From positions 17,097,971-17,161,970 of the forward strand of contig CM030360.1 of assembly GCA_017893485.1 (NCBI GenBank): a DNA stretch of 64,000 nt. The letters run 5' to 3'. The notes under the pieces are model-generated. The model made no database searches. It was not told the DNA's origin and saw only the letters and a list, made by a program, of their open reading frames with translations. This stretch comes from Hemerocallis citrina. Lineage: Eukaryota > Streptophyta > Magnoliopsida > Asparagales > Asphodelaceae. Below, one piece after another: positions 46,901 to 58,523 of the stretch (its first letter is position 1; every line of letters begins with the position of its first letter). The position numbers and the translations under genes are program-made.

Positions 46901-47351
46901 CTTATATTTGGTTTCCATCCACGATGACAGTTTCATGGATTGTCTGAACAATCCATGAAAGACATGCTTAGATACTGAATTTTCATTTGTTTTACTGTTT
47001 TAGATAGTGGATATTCCCAATAAGAGGAGAATATAAAGGTTTCAAGTTAGATACTGAATTTTCATTTGTTTTGTTATTTTAGATATATTTAAAAACAAAA
47101 TTAAGTACTAGATTTTTAGCATTGCAATGTAATTATTTTACCTCTGTATATATCATTAACAATTCCATTTGCAATTGGTACTTTGATCTTATAATTTAAG
47201 ATACAGGTACTTCTTTTTGCAAGTTCAAAAAATATGTATATTCTGTATTGTGGTCTACTGTTGAATTAAACTATTATTTTTTTTTCACAGGGCGGTCGCC
47301 CAGATGAAGGAAATTATGATGATCAGAGCTGAAGCTACTCGAGGGGTATGA
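40963..47351 (+). CDS. CACTA second gene (TNPA-position), two exons around a 6.2-kb intron
   Basis: Exon 1 (40963-41096) reads MPGREKRVNKNDGNES and then TPPTVKKHR and ends CG|GTAAGT. The next credible acceptor is TTTTTTTCACAG at 47290. There GGGCGGTCGCC continues the frame as AVAQMKEIMMIRAEATRGV with a TGA at 47349-47351, or is spliced again at GTATGA. The product would be about 64 residues, hydrophilic, without a domain that I know. Position after the transposase suggests the TNPA/TNP1-like gene of EnSpm, which binds subterminal repeats, but the sequence does not prove it. The intron is filled with satellite array B. Confidence 0.45.
41215..41525. repeat. Flanking module copy 1
   Basis: A roughly 300-bp block starts GGGCTGTAATTAGAAAG, contains TGCTGATGTCTCT and GAAAATGCCGCTATGTTAG, and ends near CTTGATATGAGCCC. 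Further copies lie at 41865-42150 and 46580-46880. They bracket array B. Confidence 0.8.
41690..41835 (-). repeat. Inverted fragment of the ~315-bp satellite
   Basis: This stretch reads as the reverse complement of the satellite: GCATACTTAGTTTGGAAGTG, AAAAAATCATGCCAAAG and TGAAAATTTCCATAATCTGA are reversed versions of unit blocks. It lies between module copies 1 and 2, before the direct array. Confidence 0.8.
41865..42150. repeat. Flanking module copy 2
   Basis: It repeats copy 1 (GGGCTGTGATTAGAAAG ... GAAAATGCCGCTATGTTAG ... CTTGATATGAGTCC). It has an ATTATTATTGTTGTTCTTG patch also found in copy 3, so copies 2 and 3 look closer to each other than to copy 1. Confidence 0.8.
42215..46520. repeat. 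Tandem array B of the ~315-bp CACTA satellite
   Basis: At least 13 copies occur, marked by GGAAATTTTCATTT at about 42241, 42559, 42873, 43192, 43510, 43828, 44147, 44465, 44783, 45102, 45418, 45734 and 46043. The period is mostly 317-319 bp. The inner copies are almost identical; the outer ones (after 45900) resemble array A more. Two or three subtypes alternate: some units carry ATCTGATTGTTCTTTCACTG, others CCATTTTCTTTCACTG or CTTTTACTGTTAGTGAAGC. Several units have an open antisense frame of 62 codons, most likely a by-product of the repeat. Confidence 0.95.
46580..46880. repeat. Flanking module copy 3
   Basis: It repeats module copies 1 and 2 directly after array B (GGGCTGTGATTAGAAAAAG ... 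GAAAATGCCGCTATGTTAG ... TTGATATGAGCCC). The array is therefore enclosed by direct copies of a second, unrelated block. Confidence 0.8.
46881..47290. other. Distal intron sequence of the CACTA second gene
   Basis: AT-rich, with a short local duplication (TTAGATACTGAATTTTCATT at about 46969 and 47048). No coding sequence is seen. Confidence 0.5.
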
Positions 47352-47754
47352 ATCTGCGGTCCTCCTTGCTGTTCTTATGTCCTCCTTGCTGTATGGTTGT
47401 TGTTCTTATGTCCTCCTCCTTGCTGTTGTTATGTCAGACTGGTTTTTTTTTATGAGAGTTATGTCAGACTTTTAATTTGGGATATTTTGGATATTTGTCA
47501 GACTGGTTTGTTTGGATATTTGGGATGTTAGTCCCTATATTAATTTGTTAATTATGACACTATTAATTAATCAATGAATTTGGACGTTGATATGACACGT
47601 GTGAAACTTGATTATCTTTAATTATTCTTGTGTTTGGTTGTGATTTGCACAGTAATATGCAACGAAATTGGTTGAATCAGTTGTGAATTAGTTTACAGGT
47701 TTTGTAAATGAAACTGTGAATTGAAATCGAACGGAAAATCGGAGTATCCAAAAT

Positions 47755-48300
47755 AAACGGGCATAGCTAGACCGGCATTTTAAAAACGCCGGTCTATCTA
47801 ATCAATTTGTTTGAGTATGCGATATACCGGCGTTTCCACACACGCTGGTGAATGTCGTCAGCTGTAACGGCCCCGACAAACACCGGTATATAAATACACC
47901 AGCATTTTTTGGACGCGCCGGTAATTGTAAGTAGGAAAACCCGGGCACTCATAAACGCACATACACCGGCACTCTATGACCGCCGGTATACTTTCGTTCT
48001 ACACCGGCGTTTATAGAAATGCCGGTGAATGTACAAACACCGGCGGTTTACGACCGCCGGTGAATGTATATAAGGGTAAAAGAACGGCACTCAGAGACCG
48101 ACATACGCCGGCGTTTTATGACCGCCGGTGTATCTGTCACATTTACTGGCGTCCATTAAAACCGCCGGTGTAGACCCCTTCGTTTCCGCGATGCCCGCTT
48201 CGGCGGCAGTTGGACCGGCGCTATTATAAACGCCGGTGAAAGTTTCTCCGGCGTAAAAAAACACCGGTAAATACCTAAAAAACTGCCGGGAAATCGTGTT
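47755..48300. repeat. CACTA right subterminal palindromes
   Basis: Many copies of CACCGGCG...CGCCGGTG-type inverted units lie at about 47770-48280, more numerous than at the left end. Such asymmetry is usual for EnSpm elements. The open frame at 47976-48173 is only the repeat read through. Confidence 0.85.
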
Positions 48301-48444
48301 TCTTTTGTAGTGAGGATTTTATATTAAAGCAGTTTTGCAACATGATTAAGTTCTAGATTCATAGAAATATGTTTTAGATTGTTATTAATGTTTTATGCAT
48401 GTTCTTCAGTGTATATATAAACTCCAGCAATTGGTATCAGAGCC

Positions 48445-49660
48445 ATCTTTGCTGAATTAATTGAAGAAATTTAGGGTTTCTTGTTTATGAAATTTAAGAA
48501 ATTTAGGGTTCTTTTGATCTTATTTTTCTTGGTATTTGGTCTTCTTGTTTAAGAAATTCAATTAATGATTTTAATTGTTGAAGTAATTGGATCAATTCAG
48601 ATCTGGAATTAAAAAAAAATCAAAACCGTTATGATTCGATGTGGTTTTTTAATTTATCATTCGATGTGGTTTTGGGTTTTGATAAAGTTTTTTTTTTATT
48701 ATATGAATCAATCAGATATGAATAATTAATGGGCTAATTAATGGATTTATAATCAGATTTGATAATCTTTTTTTTTAAATATGAATCAATCACCCAAAAC
48801 CGTAAGTATTGATTAAATATGAGGTAGTTGTTTGGAATTATTTGGCAAAGTGGGGCCCACGGAGCAGCAGATGTGCTGCTTGGTTGTTGTGCACGTGGGC
48901 AGTGGGGCCCGGGTTTGGGCTTCGGCCGCTGCTCTCGTGAGAAATCTCAGATGTGAGATTTAAGAATTTTATTTTCTGGTATAAATATTCTGCTATAAAT
49001 TTAATTTTATGTTATAAATATTTGTCCTATAATCGGATAAATAAGAACCATTTTGATAATATCTTGACATTATCCATCTAAAATAAAGTAAAATTACAAA
49101 CAAAAAAAATTAAGGAAAAGATAAAATTTTGGGAAACGATTAAATTCAAATTATGGTTTTGGTTTTTCTTATGAATGTCTAATATTTTGAATAGATCAAT
49201 TGAAACAAAATGTTGCCAAAGTGACCTCTTTTGTGTACATTAATTTATTTAAAATAACAAGATGATTGTGTGTTTGTAATTCATGCGTTTATTAACTGAC
49301 CCAAAGGTAAGTTGATATTTGGCCGAATTTTATACACATCTGTGATAATAAGTATATGACAATTATAAGGTATTTCATGTGAACAATAAGTCAGTCCAAA
49401 GAATAACTTATTATTTGACAGGATTTATTGTCAATATTTGATTACTATAACAAGAGTACCGCTTACAGTTAATGTTACTGTCCAAAGACTTGTTATTAAC
49501 GTTGTGCCTGGTATCTTGAGATGGGATTAACCATTATTTGAATTTATTGTTTTATATGGAATCTCATGTGAGCTTATTTTGGTTGTTTTTGTTTTATATT
49601 CAGCTAGTTTATCATCTGCTGCCTCAATAACTGCTAACATCAATTCTATTCCCATACTTA
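48445..49660. other. Copia leader and deleted gag region
   Basis: Between the primer-binding site and the integrase remnant there is no gag or protease frame. A GC-richer patch (about 48845-48945) with GTGGGGCCC repeated lies in the middle. Probably 2 kb or more of coding sequence has been lost here. Confidence 0.5.
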
Positions 49661-49689
49661 ATAGGGCAAATTTCAAGGATTAGAAAAAG

Positions 49690-51945
49690 ACTCTTAAGGA
49701 TATGGTAAGGAGTATGATTGCTTATTCCACCATACCTGAGTCCCTCTGGGGAGAAGCATTAAAGACAAAAGCTTACATTCTCAATAGAGTACCAACTAAA
49801 GCAGCTGCAAAAACACCTTATGAGCTTTGGACAGGTCGAAAGACTAGTCTAAAGCACTTTCACATTTGGGGATGTCCAGCTGAGGCAAGGCCTTACAGGC
49901 CACATGAAAAGAAATTGGACTCCAAAATAGTGAGCAGCTACTTTATTGGTTATTCTGAACGATCTAGGGGCTATAAGTTTTATGATCCCACACTTAGGAA
50001 TATTTTTTTTTGGACAGGAATTGCAACATTTTTGAGGAAGTTGAGTTTGGGGGAGAAATAAGGTTAGGGACATTGCTTTTGAGGAGGAATTGGATTCAAT
50101 TACAAACCCAATTCCTACTATCACTTTTGACAATATTCAGGTTCCCATACCTATTATTGATCAAGAAGTGAATTCGAAACCTCAACAAGACAATGTTGAA
50201 CAACCTCCCATTCAAAATGAGGTAATTGTTTCAGGAGAACAAACTCAACAACCTCAAGAACCAGTGCCATTAAGGAGATTCACGAGAGAAAGGAGGAATG
50301 CTATTCTGGATGATTATATTGTATTTCTCCAAGAACATGAGGATGACAATGGAATGATGGAAGATGATCCAATCACATTTCATCAGGCCATGAAAGGTTG
50401 TAACTCTTAAAAGTGGATGAATGCCATGAATGAGGAGGATAAGTCTATGCAAGACAACAAAGTTTGGGAACTTATCCCATTACCAGAAGGTGGAAAACCA
50501 ATTGTTGTAAATGGATATTTATGACCAAGAGGAATGCAAATGGTAATGTGGAAAGGCATAAGGCACGTCTTGTAGCTAAAGGCTATACTCAGAAAGAATG
50601 CATTGCTTTTACGGAGACTTTCTCTCCAGTTTCAAAGAAAAGCTCGTTTAGGACAATTATGGAAATTGTTGCTCATGTTGATCTTGAGCTACATCAGATG
50701 GATGTCAAGACGGTGTTTCTCAATGGCGACATTGACAAGACAATTTATATGGTGCAACCAGAAAACTGTGTCGAGAGATCCAAAGAATATGGTTTGCAAA
50801 TTGACAAAATCCATTTATGGACTCAAGCAAGCTTCTCGTCAATAGTACCACAAGGTTCATCAAGTAATTATCTCATTTGGTTTTGAAATGAATGTAGTTG
50901 ATGATTGTGTGTATCACAAGTTCAGTGGGAGTAAGCATATATTCCTAGTTCTATATGTCGATGACATATTGCTTGCCACTATTGATATAGATTTATTACA
51001 CGAAACTAAAATGTTTCTGTCCAAACATTTTGAGATGAAAGATCTTGGGGATGCCGCTTTTGTATTAGGAATTCAGATACATCGAGATTGTTCTCGAGGT
51101 ATTCTAGGATTATCACAAAAGGGATACATCGATAAAGTACTCAAAAGGTTTGGCATGCAAGATTGTATACCAGGGGATACCCCTGTTGCTAAAGGAGACA
51201 AATTTAGTCTCAATCAATGCCCTAAAAGTAACCTTGAAATTCAGGAAATGCAAAAAGATCCCTATGCATTAGCTATTGGGAGTCTAATGTATGCTCAAGT
51301 ATGTACGCATCCGGATATTGCGTAAATTATTGGAATGTTAGGCAGGTATTTAAGCAAACCTGGTATGGACCATTGGATAGCAGCCAAGAGGGTCATGAGG
51401 TATCTTCAGAGAACAAAAGACTACATGCTCACATATAAGAAATCAGATCATTTGGAGGTCGTAAGGTATTCTGATTCTGATTTTGCTAGGGTGCTAAGAT
51501 AGTAAAAAGTCTACATCATGCTATATTTACCTGTTAGCTGGAGGAGCTATATCATGGAAAAGTGTCAAATAGACACTTATAGCTTCTTCCACTATGGCTG
51601 CAGAGTATGTAGCATGCTATGAGGCATCGAATCATGGAATATGGCTGTGGAATTGTCACTGGACTGCACATTTTCGAGAATATAGAAAGACCACTCAAGT
51701 TATTTTGTGACAACAAGTCAGCAGTGATGTATTCCAGCAACAACAGGAGTTCGACAAAGTTGAAACATATTGACATAAAGTTCCTAGTTGTGAAAGAAAG
51801 ACTGCAAAGTGGACAGATGTCCATAGAGCACATTGGGACAAACTCCATGATAGCGGATCCGCTCATAAAGGAATTACCACCCAAGGTCTTTTATGAGCAT
51901 ACTGCTCATATGAGTATTGTATTATTTGAGGATATCATGATTTAG
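49690..51945 (+). pseudogene. Copia pol remnant: integrase C-terminus, RT, RNase H
   Basis: The frame at 49702-50061 reads [20 protein letters not shown] and [19 protein letters not shown], the C-terminal integrase part. A linker (50090-50410) ends in FHQAMKGCNS with a stop where the RT WMNAM block follows. RT continues at 50520-50886 (KARLVAKGYTQKECIAFTET, then FLNGDI) and at 50888-51325 with the catalytic LVLYVDDILLA. RNase H remains in 51480-51945 (DNKSAVMYSSNNRSSTKLKH). Several stops and frame changes occur. The catalytic part of the integrase, protease and gag are missing. Confidence 0.88.
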
Positions 51946-52350
51946 TGGGAGTTTGTATTTTATTTGCATTATGTTTGTGTGAGATATTTATACATTTGGT
52001 TATTTTCTGATCAGAAATAAAGAATTCAGTTCTCTCACTCTTTTGTCATATTTTGATTCTGACATCACTTAAGTTTTAAAGAGGACCAGTTGGAAATAGG
52101 CATGTGTATAGATCACATTGCATGAAATTTTCATGCATTCACACTTGATCTATGTCGTTTGATTATGTTGATATATGTGACCATTGATGAACTTAGTTAC
52201 GATAAATGTAACGAAAATTGCTTTGATCCTATATTTACATGATTAATGGACGAGATTGTTTGGCTATGCTTTTGGTTATGATAGCAAAATTTTGAGCTCA
52301 TAAAGTATGTACATGTGTAAGGAGTAACATATGTGGCCCACGTGGGAGAT

Positions 52351-52880
52351 TGTTGGAAAATAATCTATGTGGGCTCACATATGTGACTAAATGTATAATT
52401 ACTATTCTAAAGTCTAATCCAAATTAAAGTGATCTAATCAAAGATTAACTAATAGGTTAAAAGCATATAATTTAAAGTATGATATAACACGTGTAAAGAC
52501 CGTAAAGTAAATTTCTCATTTTGTGATGGGCAAAATTGGAAATCAATAATTATCAATTAGGGTTCTGGTCCACTATATATACGTATCTTCTTATTCCATC
52601 TGTAATCCCATCAACAAAAGAATAGAGAGGCGACCTCTCATAGAATTGCGTATCATATAGGAAGATCCAAACCCTCTGCGCAATCTCCATCAATGGCTTC
52701 AGGTTAGTATTTCCGATTTTAATGTTCTTCTTTTGATTTAGCAAAGATCTATAGTTTCATGATTTAGGATTTTATATTAAAGTACTTTTGCAACATGATT
52801 AAGATCTAGATTCATAGAAACATGTTTTAGGTTGTTATTAATATTTTATGCATGTTCTTAAGTGTATATAAAATTTCATC
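52351..52880 (+). repeat. Copia 3' LTR, uninterrupted
   Basis: It starts TGTTGGAAAATAATC after the purine tract CACGTGGGAGAT and aligns with both parts of the split 5' LTR. Its TTTAGGATTTTATATTAAAG (near 52763) is the empty site of the CACTA insertion, with a single AGG. The last few bases differ from the 5' LTR end (AACTCCAGCA), so its right boundary is blurred. Confidence 0.9.
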
Positions 52881-53385
52881 TATTTGAGGTACTAATGCAC
52901 AAATTTCATACCAATACTCTATTTTGAAATTTGCTTCCATCTTCAGCTTGGACTTTAATATAAAAGGAAGATCTAATAAGAATATATCATGATGCCAACG
53001 CACCAATGACTTCTAACTAAATGAGATAATAAGGACTTTGCGGGCTAAAATTTTCCATTAGAAAGTAGAAACCTAAGTTAGTTAAGGAACGTAGAATTCA
53101 AGATGTTTATATTCTCTTATACACCACCAACTTCTCGTGAACTATTACCAACTGTGTCTGTTTCTAAGTCATTGTGCTACTGTCTTCATCGGAGGTGATG
53201 CTAGGGAATGATCCATTCTGTAGAAGTAGTTTTGATTATCTTGCACTTAAAGGTGACTGGAAGAGGAAGTATTTATGTCAGCTTGGATCTTGATTGGATC
53301 AATTTGGTTGGTTCGTTGTATTGACTTATTTCAGAAACACGGATCAGTGTATTTCTGAAGAATTGATAGTAAATACTAAATACAG
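52881..53385. other. AT-rich intron-like spacer
   Basis: It lies between the Copia LTR and the second LINE. I searched it for YrdC exon blocks and found none. No other gene is seen. Confidence 0.5.
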
Positions 53386-53392
53386 CCAGTAT

Positions 53393-56300
53393 TTTTGATA
53401 TATCGGATAGAGCCAAAAGGCTCCAGCCATCAAAAAATATATTAATCAATAAGCAGAGTAACTGCACAATAACATAATCAAAGGTTTTACAAGATGTAAA
53501 ACAAAATTAAGCGACTAATAAAAATACAACTAATGTCAGAATCGCCATCTACACATAGAGGTAAAATAAAACGAAAGAGAGTAGAGACTGATGTGGAAAC
53601 AAGCGTTCCAACCGGCGAAACTGCATAGAATGGCCCCTCCGGCGACCTAAAGAAGAACTGGATAAGGGTTCTGGCGCTATCATCTCGCAGCCAAAGGATC
53701 CCCAATGCACCCACCGAAACCCCTTCATGGTATAACCGAGAGCTTAACGGAACCTAATCAGTGGGATCAGCCCAAGCTAGATGCACCCAGAGAGATCAAA
53801 CATTGACAATAACAGTAAAAGAAGCATATAAACAGCAACAGCGAAGAGGACATAATCCTTAGGGCTGAGGACCTTGACTCGGCCCACAAAGGGCGACAAC
53901 AAAACAACATCGAACAATAATGTCAAAAATAGAAACAGCCATATAAGAAGGGAGAGAGTAAACAGCTAGTGGTCAAGCCACTCCCTACAACCCAGCTTGA
54001 TCCTTAACAGCTAATTAGCACCAAGAGATGCAACACAGTAAGCTTAAGGGTCTGGATAAAGGAGGCTGTCTCCCCTCCAAACCAAATGAAAATTAATTAG
54101 TTATTACAACAGGAAACAGCCGACCCAAATTATAGATCACTGAGATCCCCTAATCTTCCAGCAATCAACAGGAAAGAAAGAGGAGCCAAGCGAACCAGAC
54201 TGGTATAAAAACAGAGCAAAAGAGATGAGTCTACGCAGTAAGCATACACCGACAACAAAACGCCCAAGCAGTGGTGAAACAACTTGAGAAAACAAGAGCA
54301 CTGATGCAAACATCCATAATCAACCACCGCAATAGAAGCGGTGACATAAACAGCTCAAGAACAACTTCCACAGATACAGCACACTCAGGTGCCGCACCAA
54401 AGTCCAGCCCGATACCCATATCGAGCCAACAATATAAACACAAGCAGGTCCAGTTTAAAACGATAGAAGGCTAGTAGATACCAGAAATAGATTAATTACA
54501 GAAGGATAGAAGCATAATAAGCTCCCAAAATAACAATCGAAACCTTATCAACATAAAGATCTTTGAGAAGATCATCAAAAGGAAGAAGGTGCTCTGTAGG
54601 TAGCCGCATCAAAATGGGGTGGATATGGGAGGCCGCACCCCCTCCAAGTCAAAAGATCGAAAGCCCGACTCACCAAAAGAAAACAGCCAAACTAATCCAA
54701 CAGAGCACAGTTATACCTAATCACCCCTGCAAACAAAATAGCGGAAGGGGAGTCAACCCGTCATAACTAGCAAAGAACAAAGCACATGAATAGGAGAATA
54801 TGAATCATTAGTACCGAAACACAAAGAACTTAAGCAAAACAATTAAATAACAAGACTCCACAACAATAGGAAAAGGGACTTCCTAATTGAGATAACACTA
54901 CTGTGGCTGCCTCCCCAACCGCCCCAAAAGGCCCTAGCCACTAGGAACCCAAAACCCCCTCAGTACAGAGCGTCCTAAATTCACCCAATATGCCAATTAT
55001 AGAGGAACATACACCATGTTAATCATATCAATCCCTAACGGCCGTTCAAAGAAACCAAAGTATGCTCCAAATAGGCATTCGGAGATCGAACTACAATGGA
55101 TCGAGCTTCAATGAATCCAATAGAGAAAAGACTGAAACATTAAATAGCATTAAGATTAAGAAGGCACTGACGGGCCATTTCCAGTCTCTCAAACATGAAG
55201 GATTCTCTGGCCTCAACTTTTAAAGATGACGACCAAAATTTGAATAAAAACAAAAACTCGTCTGAAATGGAACGATAGGGTGTAGATAATAGACGGAAAA
55301 TTCTGTTATTCCTTTCCTTCCATATGATCCAAACTATAACCTGAAAGGAGAGGTACCACGCTCTGTGGAAAGCGCCATTAGGGGGGATTCGACCAGCAAT
55401 CGGCCAAATTGGCCGGTAAGACTGGTGATTCCCACGCTAGCACATAAATTTTCCAAAGATTACGCGAGAATTCACAGCCCACGAACAAATGGTTCACCTC
55501 ATCCGAAACGGAGGAGCATAGCGGACATAATTGGCCCCAAGCTAGATTTCTCTTGTTGAGAATTTCTACGGTTAACAGTTTATTATTGAGGGCTAGCCAC
55601 GCTAGAATTTTCACTTTTAAAGGGGCACAAGATTTCCAAACGAGGTCATAGAATGGAGATAAAATGCCTCTAAAGTTAAGAAAACTATAGAATGAGTGAA
55701 CTGAGAAGGACTTTGATGAAGTACAACGCCAGAAAATCTCCTCTTTCTCACACCAAACAACATTGTTGAGAGAGGCAATTAGGTCGTCAAATACAGGGAT
55801 CAGGGGAGGGGGAAGATTGGATGTGAGGGGAATCGACCATTGCCCTGGTAAAACATTGATGCTATAGTAGTCAGCCACCAAGGCATGAGGATCGGCAGCC
55901 AAACGGAATATAGCTGGATAAGCGGTGGCTAAAGAAGCATCACCGATCCATAGGTCGGTCCAGAACTTGGTCATGGATCCATCGGCACAGGCGTGTCTTA
56001 ATCCGCAGTGGAAAGTTGCCGATGCTTTCCAGACACCCTTCCAGAAATGGGAGGCATTCCGATGAGTATGATCTGGGAACTTCCACCACTCATCCACCGA
56101 ATAGTATCTGTCTTTAATACTTTTGATCCAAGGCAGGTCCTCTTTTTTGAAAAATCTCCAGAGCCATTTGCCCAGTAATGCTAGATTTTGGTGTCTCAGG
56201 TCTTACCCCCAATCCTCCAGTTGTCTTAGAAGAACAGATAAGTTTCCAATTCCATAAATGTGATCCGGGTTTATAATGAGAGGACCCAGACCAGAAGAAG

Positions 56301-57419
56301 TTACTTCTGATCTGATCGATCCTCTTGATAACCCAAGAAGGGATGAAGTAGAAGGACATCATGCATGTACAGAGGGATCGAGGACAGAACAAAATTGAGC
56401 AGGATCAGTCTACCGCCACGGGATAGCTGTCTCCCGGCCCAAACAGATAACCTCGATTCCACCTTATCGATCATGGGAGACCAATCTGATTTATGTAATT
56501 TGCCCCACCTCAGAGGAATGCCTTAGTACGTGATCGGAAAAGAAGCATTAGGGCAGTTAAAAAATTTGGATATTTCTTCTTGCCGGTTAGGCGAACCTCC
56601 CAACCAGAGAACAAAAGATTTATGAAAATTGATAGATAGTCCTGAAGCAAGTTCAAAACAGTAAAGCAGGAGTTTCAGATTCCTCAGAGGCTGAGAATTA
56701 GGTTTAGCAAAAATGATGGTATCGTCTGCGTACTGAAGGTTCAGCACGCCATTGAAACTACGAGAGTTTCCAAGACCTTCAATTACGTGGGCTTCCCGGG
56801 CATTGTGAAGGAGCTTACTGAATACATCAGCTACTAATGAGAAGAGTAGGGAAGAAAGCGGGTCACCTTGCCTAAGACCACATTTGATTTTAAATTTGTG
56901 GCCTTCGGAACCATTAATGAGAATCGAAGATGTGCCCGCGAAAAGACTGGATTTAATCCAAGCGATCCATTTGGGACCAAAACCTCTATGAAGCAGTATA
57001 TCGAAAAGGAAAACCCAACAGACGTTGTCGTAAGCCTTTTGAAAGTCCACTTTAAGAAGAATACCTTCTGATTTAGACTTATGACAAAAGGAAATGATTT
57101 CTTGGGCCGAGGCTACACTATCAAGGATAAATCGATCCTTGATGAAACCCAATTGGGCAGAATCGATGAGAGGGGAGATAACTTGGCTAAGTCTAGCAGA
57201 AAGGACCTTCATGATAATTTTGAATGTGGAGTTGATCAGACTAATAGGCCTAAAATTTGCCACGGAATTCGCTCCTAATATTTTTGGGATAAGAACAATA
57301 TGAGCGTAGTTGATACGGTCGAAAGAGAACGTTCCTAGGTGAAGTTCAGAGAACATACGGAGTAGGTCATCTTTCAACCAATTCCAGAATTTTTGAAAAA
57401 AGAAGGCGGGGAAACCGTC
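53393..57419 (-). mobile_element. L1-type LINE (copy 2), 5' truncated
   Basis: The minus-strand element ends at its 3' side in GGCTCTATCCGATATATC, a typical plant LINE tail, then a short T run on the plus strand. A 7-bp duplication CCAGTAT lies at 53386-53392 and 57420-57426. The body starts abruptly inside the RT, so endonuclease and ORF1 are absent, as in incomplete target-primed reverse transcription. Its ORF2 is clearly related to copy 1 but from a different subfamily. The 3' UTR is 53393-55139. Confidence 0.83.
55140..57419 (-). pseudogene. LINE ORF2: reverse transcriptase and zf-RVT
   Basis: The frame 56523-57377 is a long RT segment: NFRPISLINSTFKIIMKVLS, LLKVDFQKAYDNVCW, CGLRQGDPLSSLLFSLVAD and the catalytic LQYADDTIIF. 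A frame break near 56520, a middle part (56114-56392) and a further break lead to the zf-RVT-like end (55378-56097), with APLKVKILAWLALNNKLLTVE and CPLCSSVSDEVNHLFVGC. The C-terminus continues in another frame to a stop at 55140. Only two or three frame changes are visible in 2.3 kb, so the copy is younger-looking than copy 1. Confidence 0.88.
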
Positions 57420-57426
57420 CCAGTAT

Positions 57427-58465
57427 CAAGTCGAGCTCCACTAAATTCATAGTACTGAAAATGTGGATATTGGATACTGACTTGAGACTGGATGGTTGAT
57501 CCCAATGGATAATTTACTTTTGATTGTGATCTAAATAAATTTTTTAAATTTATTTTAGGATATTTATTATTTCAAGAAGTTATACGCATTCATCAAGTAA
57601 TGATGAACTCGATGTTTTATGAAACCGTCTCCAGTAATTTGATAGATGAGTAAAACTCCTTGAAACTTTCTGAAATTTCATTTTTTAGTTAGATTTGGGG
57701 GAGGAGGACGGCTGAGGGAGAAGAAAGCAGGATTTATCGGACTCTAGGAAGGATATGATGTAGATACCGCTAGGGAAAGGCAGATCTATGCTACCTGTAA
57801 CTTCTTTAAAGCAGGAGATAATCTACTCATTGTGTACAGAAAAGAAAACATACAAATTTATGTATTTTTAGGGAATGATAGCCATGACGAAAAACACACA
57901 ATAGATAGACTGCTAGCTTGATTCTTGTATCAAGTTTACTATTCGATCTTATTCTGGAAAGTTGAGTAAACAAATACCAAGTTCTGAAGATTTAAATATA
58001 CCTCTTCATATTCGAGTTTTGAGCTAGTTAAATGGGTAAAAACTGAAAATTTCATTCAGGTGGCAGTTATATTTTAGTAGATAGGCATAATTTGAGTTCA
58101 CTTAGTTCAACTGGTTTTGTTTTGCTTGACAGGCCTAGTTTTGTATTTTGGTCGGTCGTATTGATTTTAGAACTCCCAAACAAATGGAGAGCCTCCAGGA
58201 TAAGTTTATAAGTAATTATACATTCCACCGTTTTCGGGTTTTTTTGTTGTGATTGTAATTATAAAATTGCTCCTTTTTTATGTACAGATCATGCATCAGT
58301 TGGAAAATTTACAGATTCATAGTATTTGTCTCTTTAACTATTATCATTTTTGAATGAATATGTATATATGGTGTCCTTTCTCACAGGTATTGCACATGAT
58401 CATGATCTAATCTTAGTAATAGAAGGTGGAAATTGTACTCATAGTGTACTGCTTTCTTTTTTCAG
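57427..58465. other. Intron-like spacer before the last YrdC exon
   Basis: AT-rich with no transposon ends that I recognise. I searched for YrdC middle exons (GPVT, TSANLSG, STVVDL blocks) and found none. A pyrimidine tract and TTTTTTCAG directly precede the exon at 58466. Confidence 0.45.
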
Positions 58466-58523
58466 TGCAAGAGATGAAACTGTAACCATACTTCGAAGAT
58501 TTTCTCTTGAAGAAGCTCCCTGA
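58466..58523 (+). CDS. YRDC: Probable last exon of the YrdC gene
   Basis: After CTTTTTTCAG the frame reads ARDETVTILRRFSLEEAP and stops with TGA at 58521-58523. Plant YrdC proteins end in a closely similar way (an Ala-x-x-Glu-Thr-Val-x-Ile-Leu stretch followed by Phe-Ser/Leu and acidic residues). The exon starts in phase 2, with one T completing a codon from a preceding exon. Strand and order agree with the exons at 30594-30987, but about 27.5 kb of nested transposons lie between. The family's middle exons (the rest of the nucleotide-binding fold) are not visible. The match is short, so identity is likely rather than certain. Confidence 0.6.

Larger units (their letters stand above)
33668..48312 (+). 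mobile_element. CACTA (EnSpm) transposon, 14.6 kb
   Basis: The left end CACTACAAAAGATA and right end TTTCTTTTGTAGTG are matching CACTA termini, flanked by the 3-bp duplication AGG (33665-33667, 48313-48315). Subterminal regions hold CACCGGCGTTT...AAACGCCGGTG palindromes. The interior has a TNP2-type transposase (36838-40609), a small second gene (40963 and 47291 exons) and two arrays of a roughly 315-bp satellite. The host site is the LTR of a Copia element whose other LTR shows the empty site (near 52767). The large size comes mainly from the arrays. The well-preserved transposase suggests fairly recent activity. Confidence 0.95.
33248..52880 (+). mobile_element. Copia element (copy 2 of the pair), split by the CACTA element
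   Basis: The 5' LTR is 33248-33667 plus 48313-48429, interrupted by the CACTA insertion. The primer-binding site TGGTATCAGAGCC follows at 48432, and the 3' LTR is 52351 to about 52880. The joined 5' LTR (about 535 bp) matches the uninterrupted 3' LTR, which proves the nesting order. The leader at 48445-49660 has no coding sequence. Gag, protease and the integrase core are deleted. The copy shares its first LTR with the 3' fragment at 31662-33247 in an internal-LTR-internal-LTR order. Confidence 0.88.

Noticed and set aside
47976..48173. Open frame in the CACTA right end
   Set aside because: It is the subterminal palindrome array read through; no independent coding signal.
48432..48445. tRNA gene at the TGGTATCAGAGCC sequence
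   Set aside because: It is the retrotransposon primer-binding site complementary to initiator Met tRNA, not a tRNA gene; no cloverleaf is visible.
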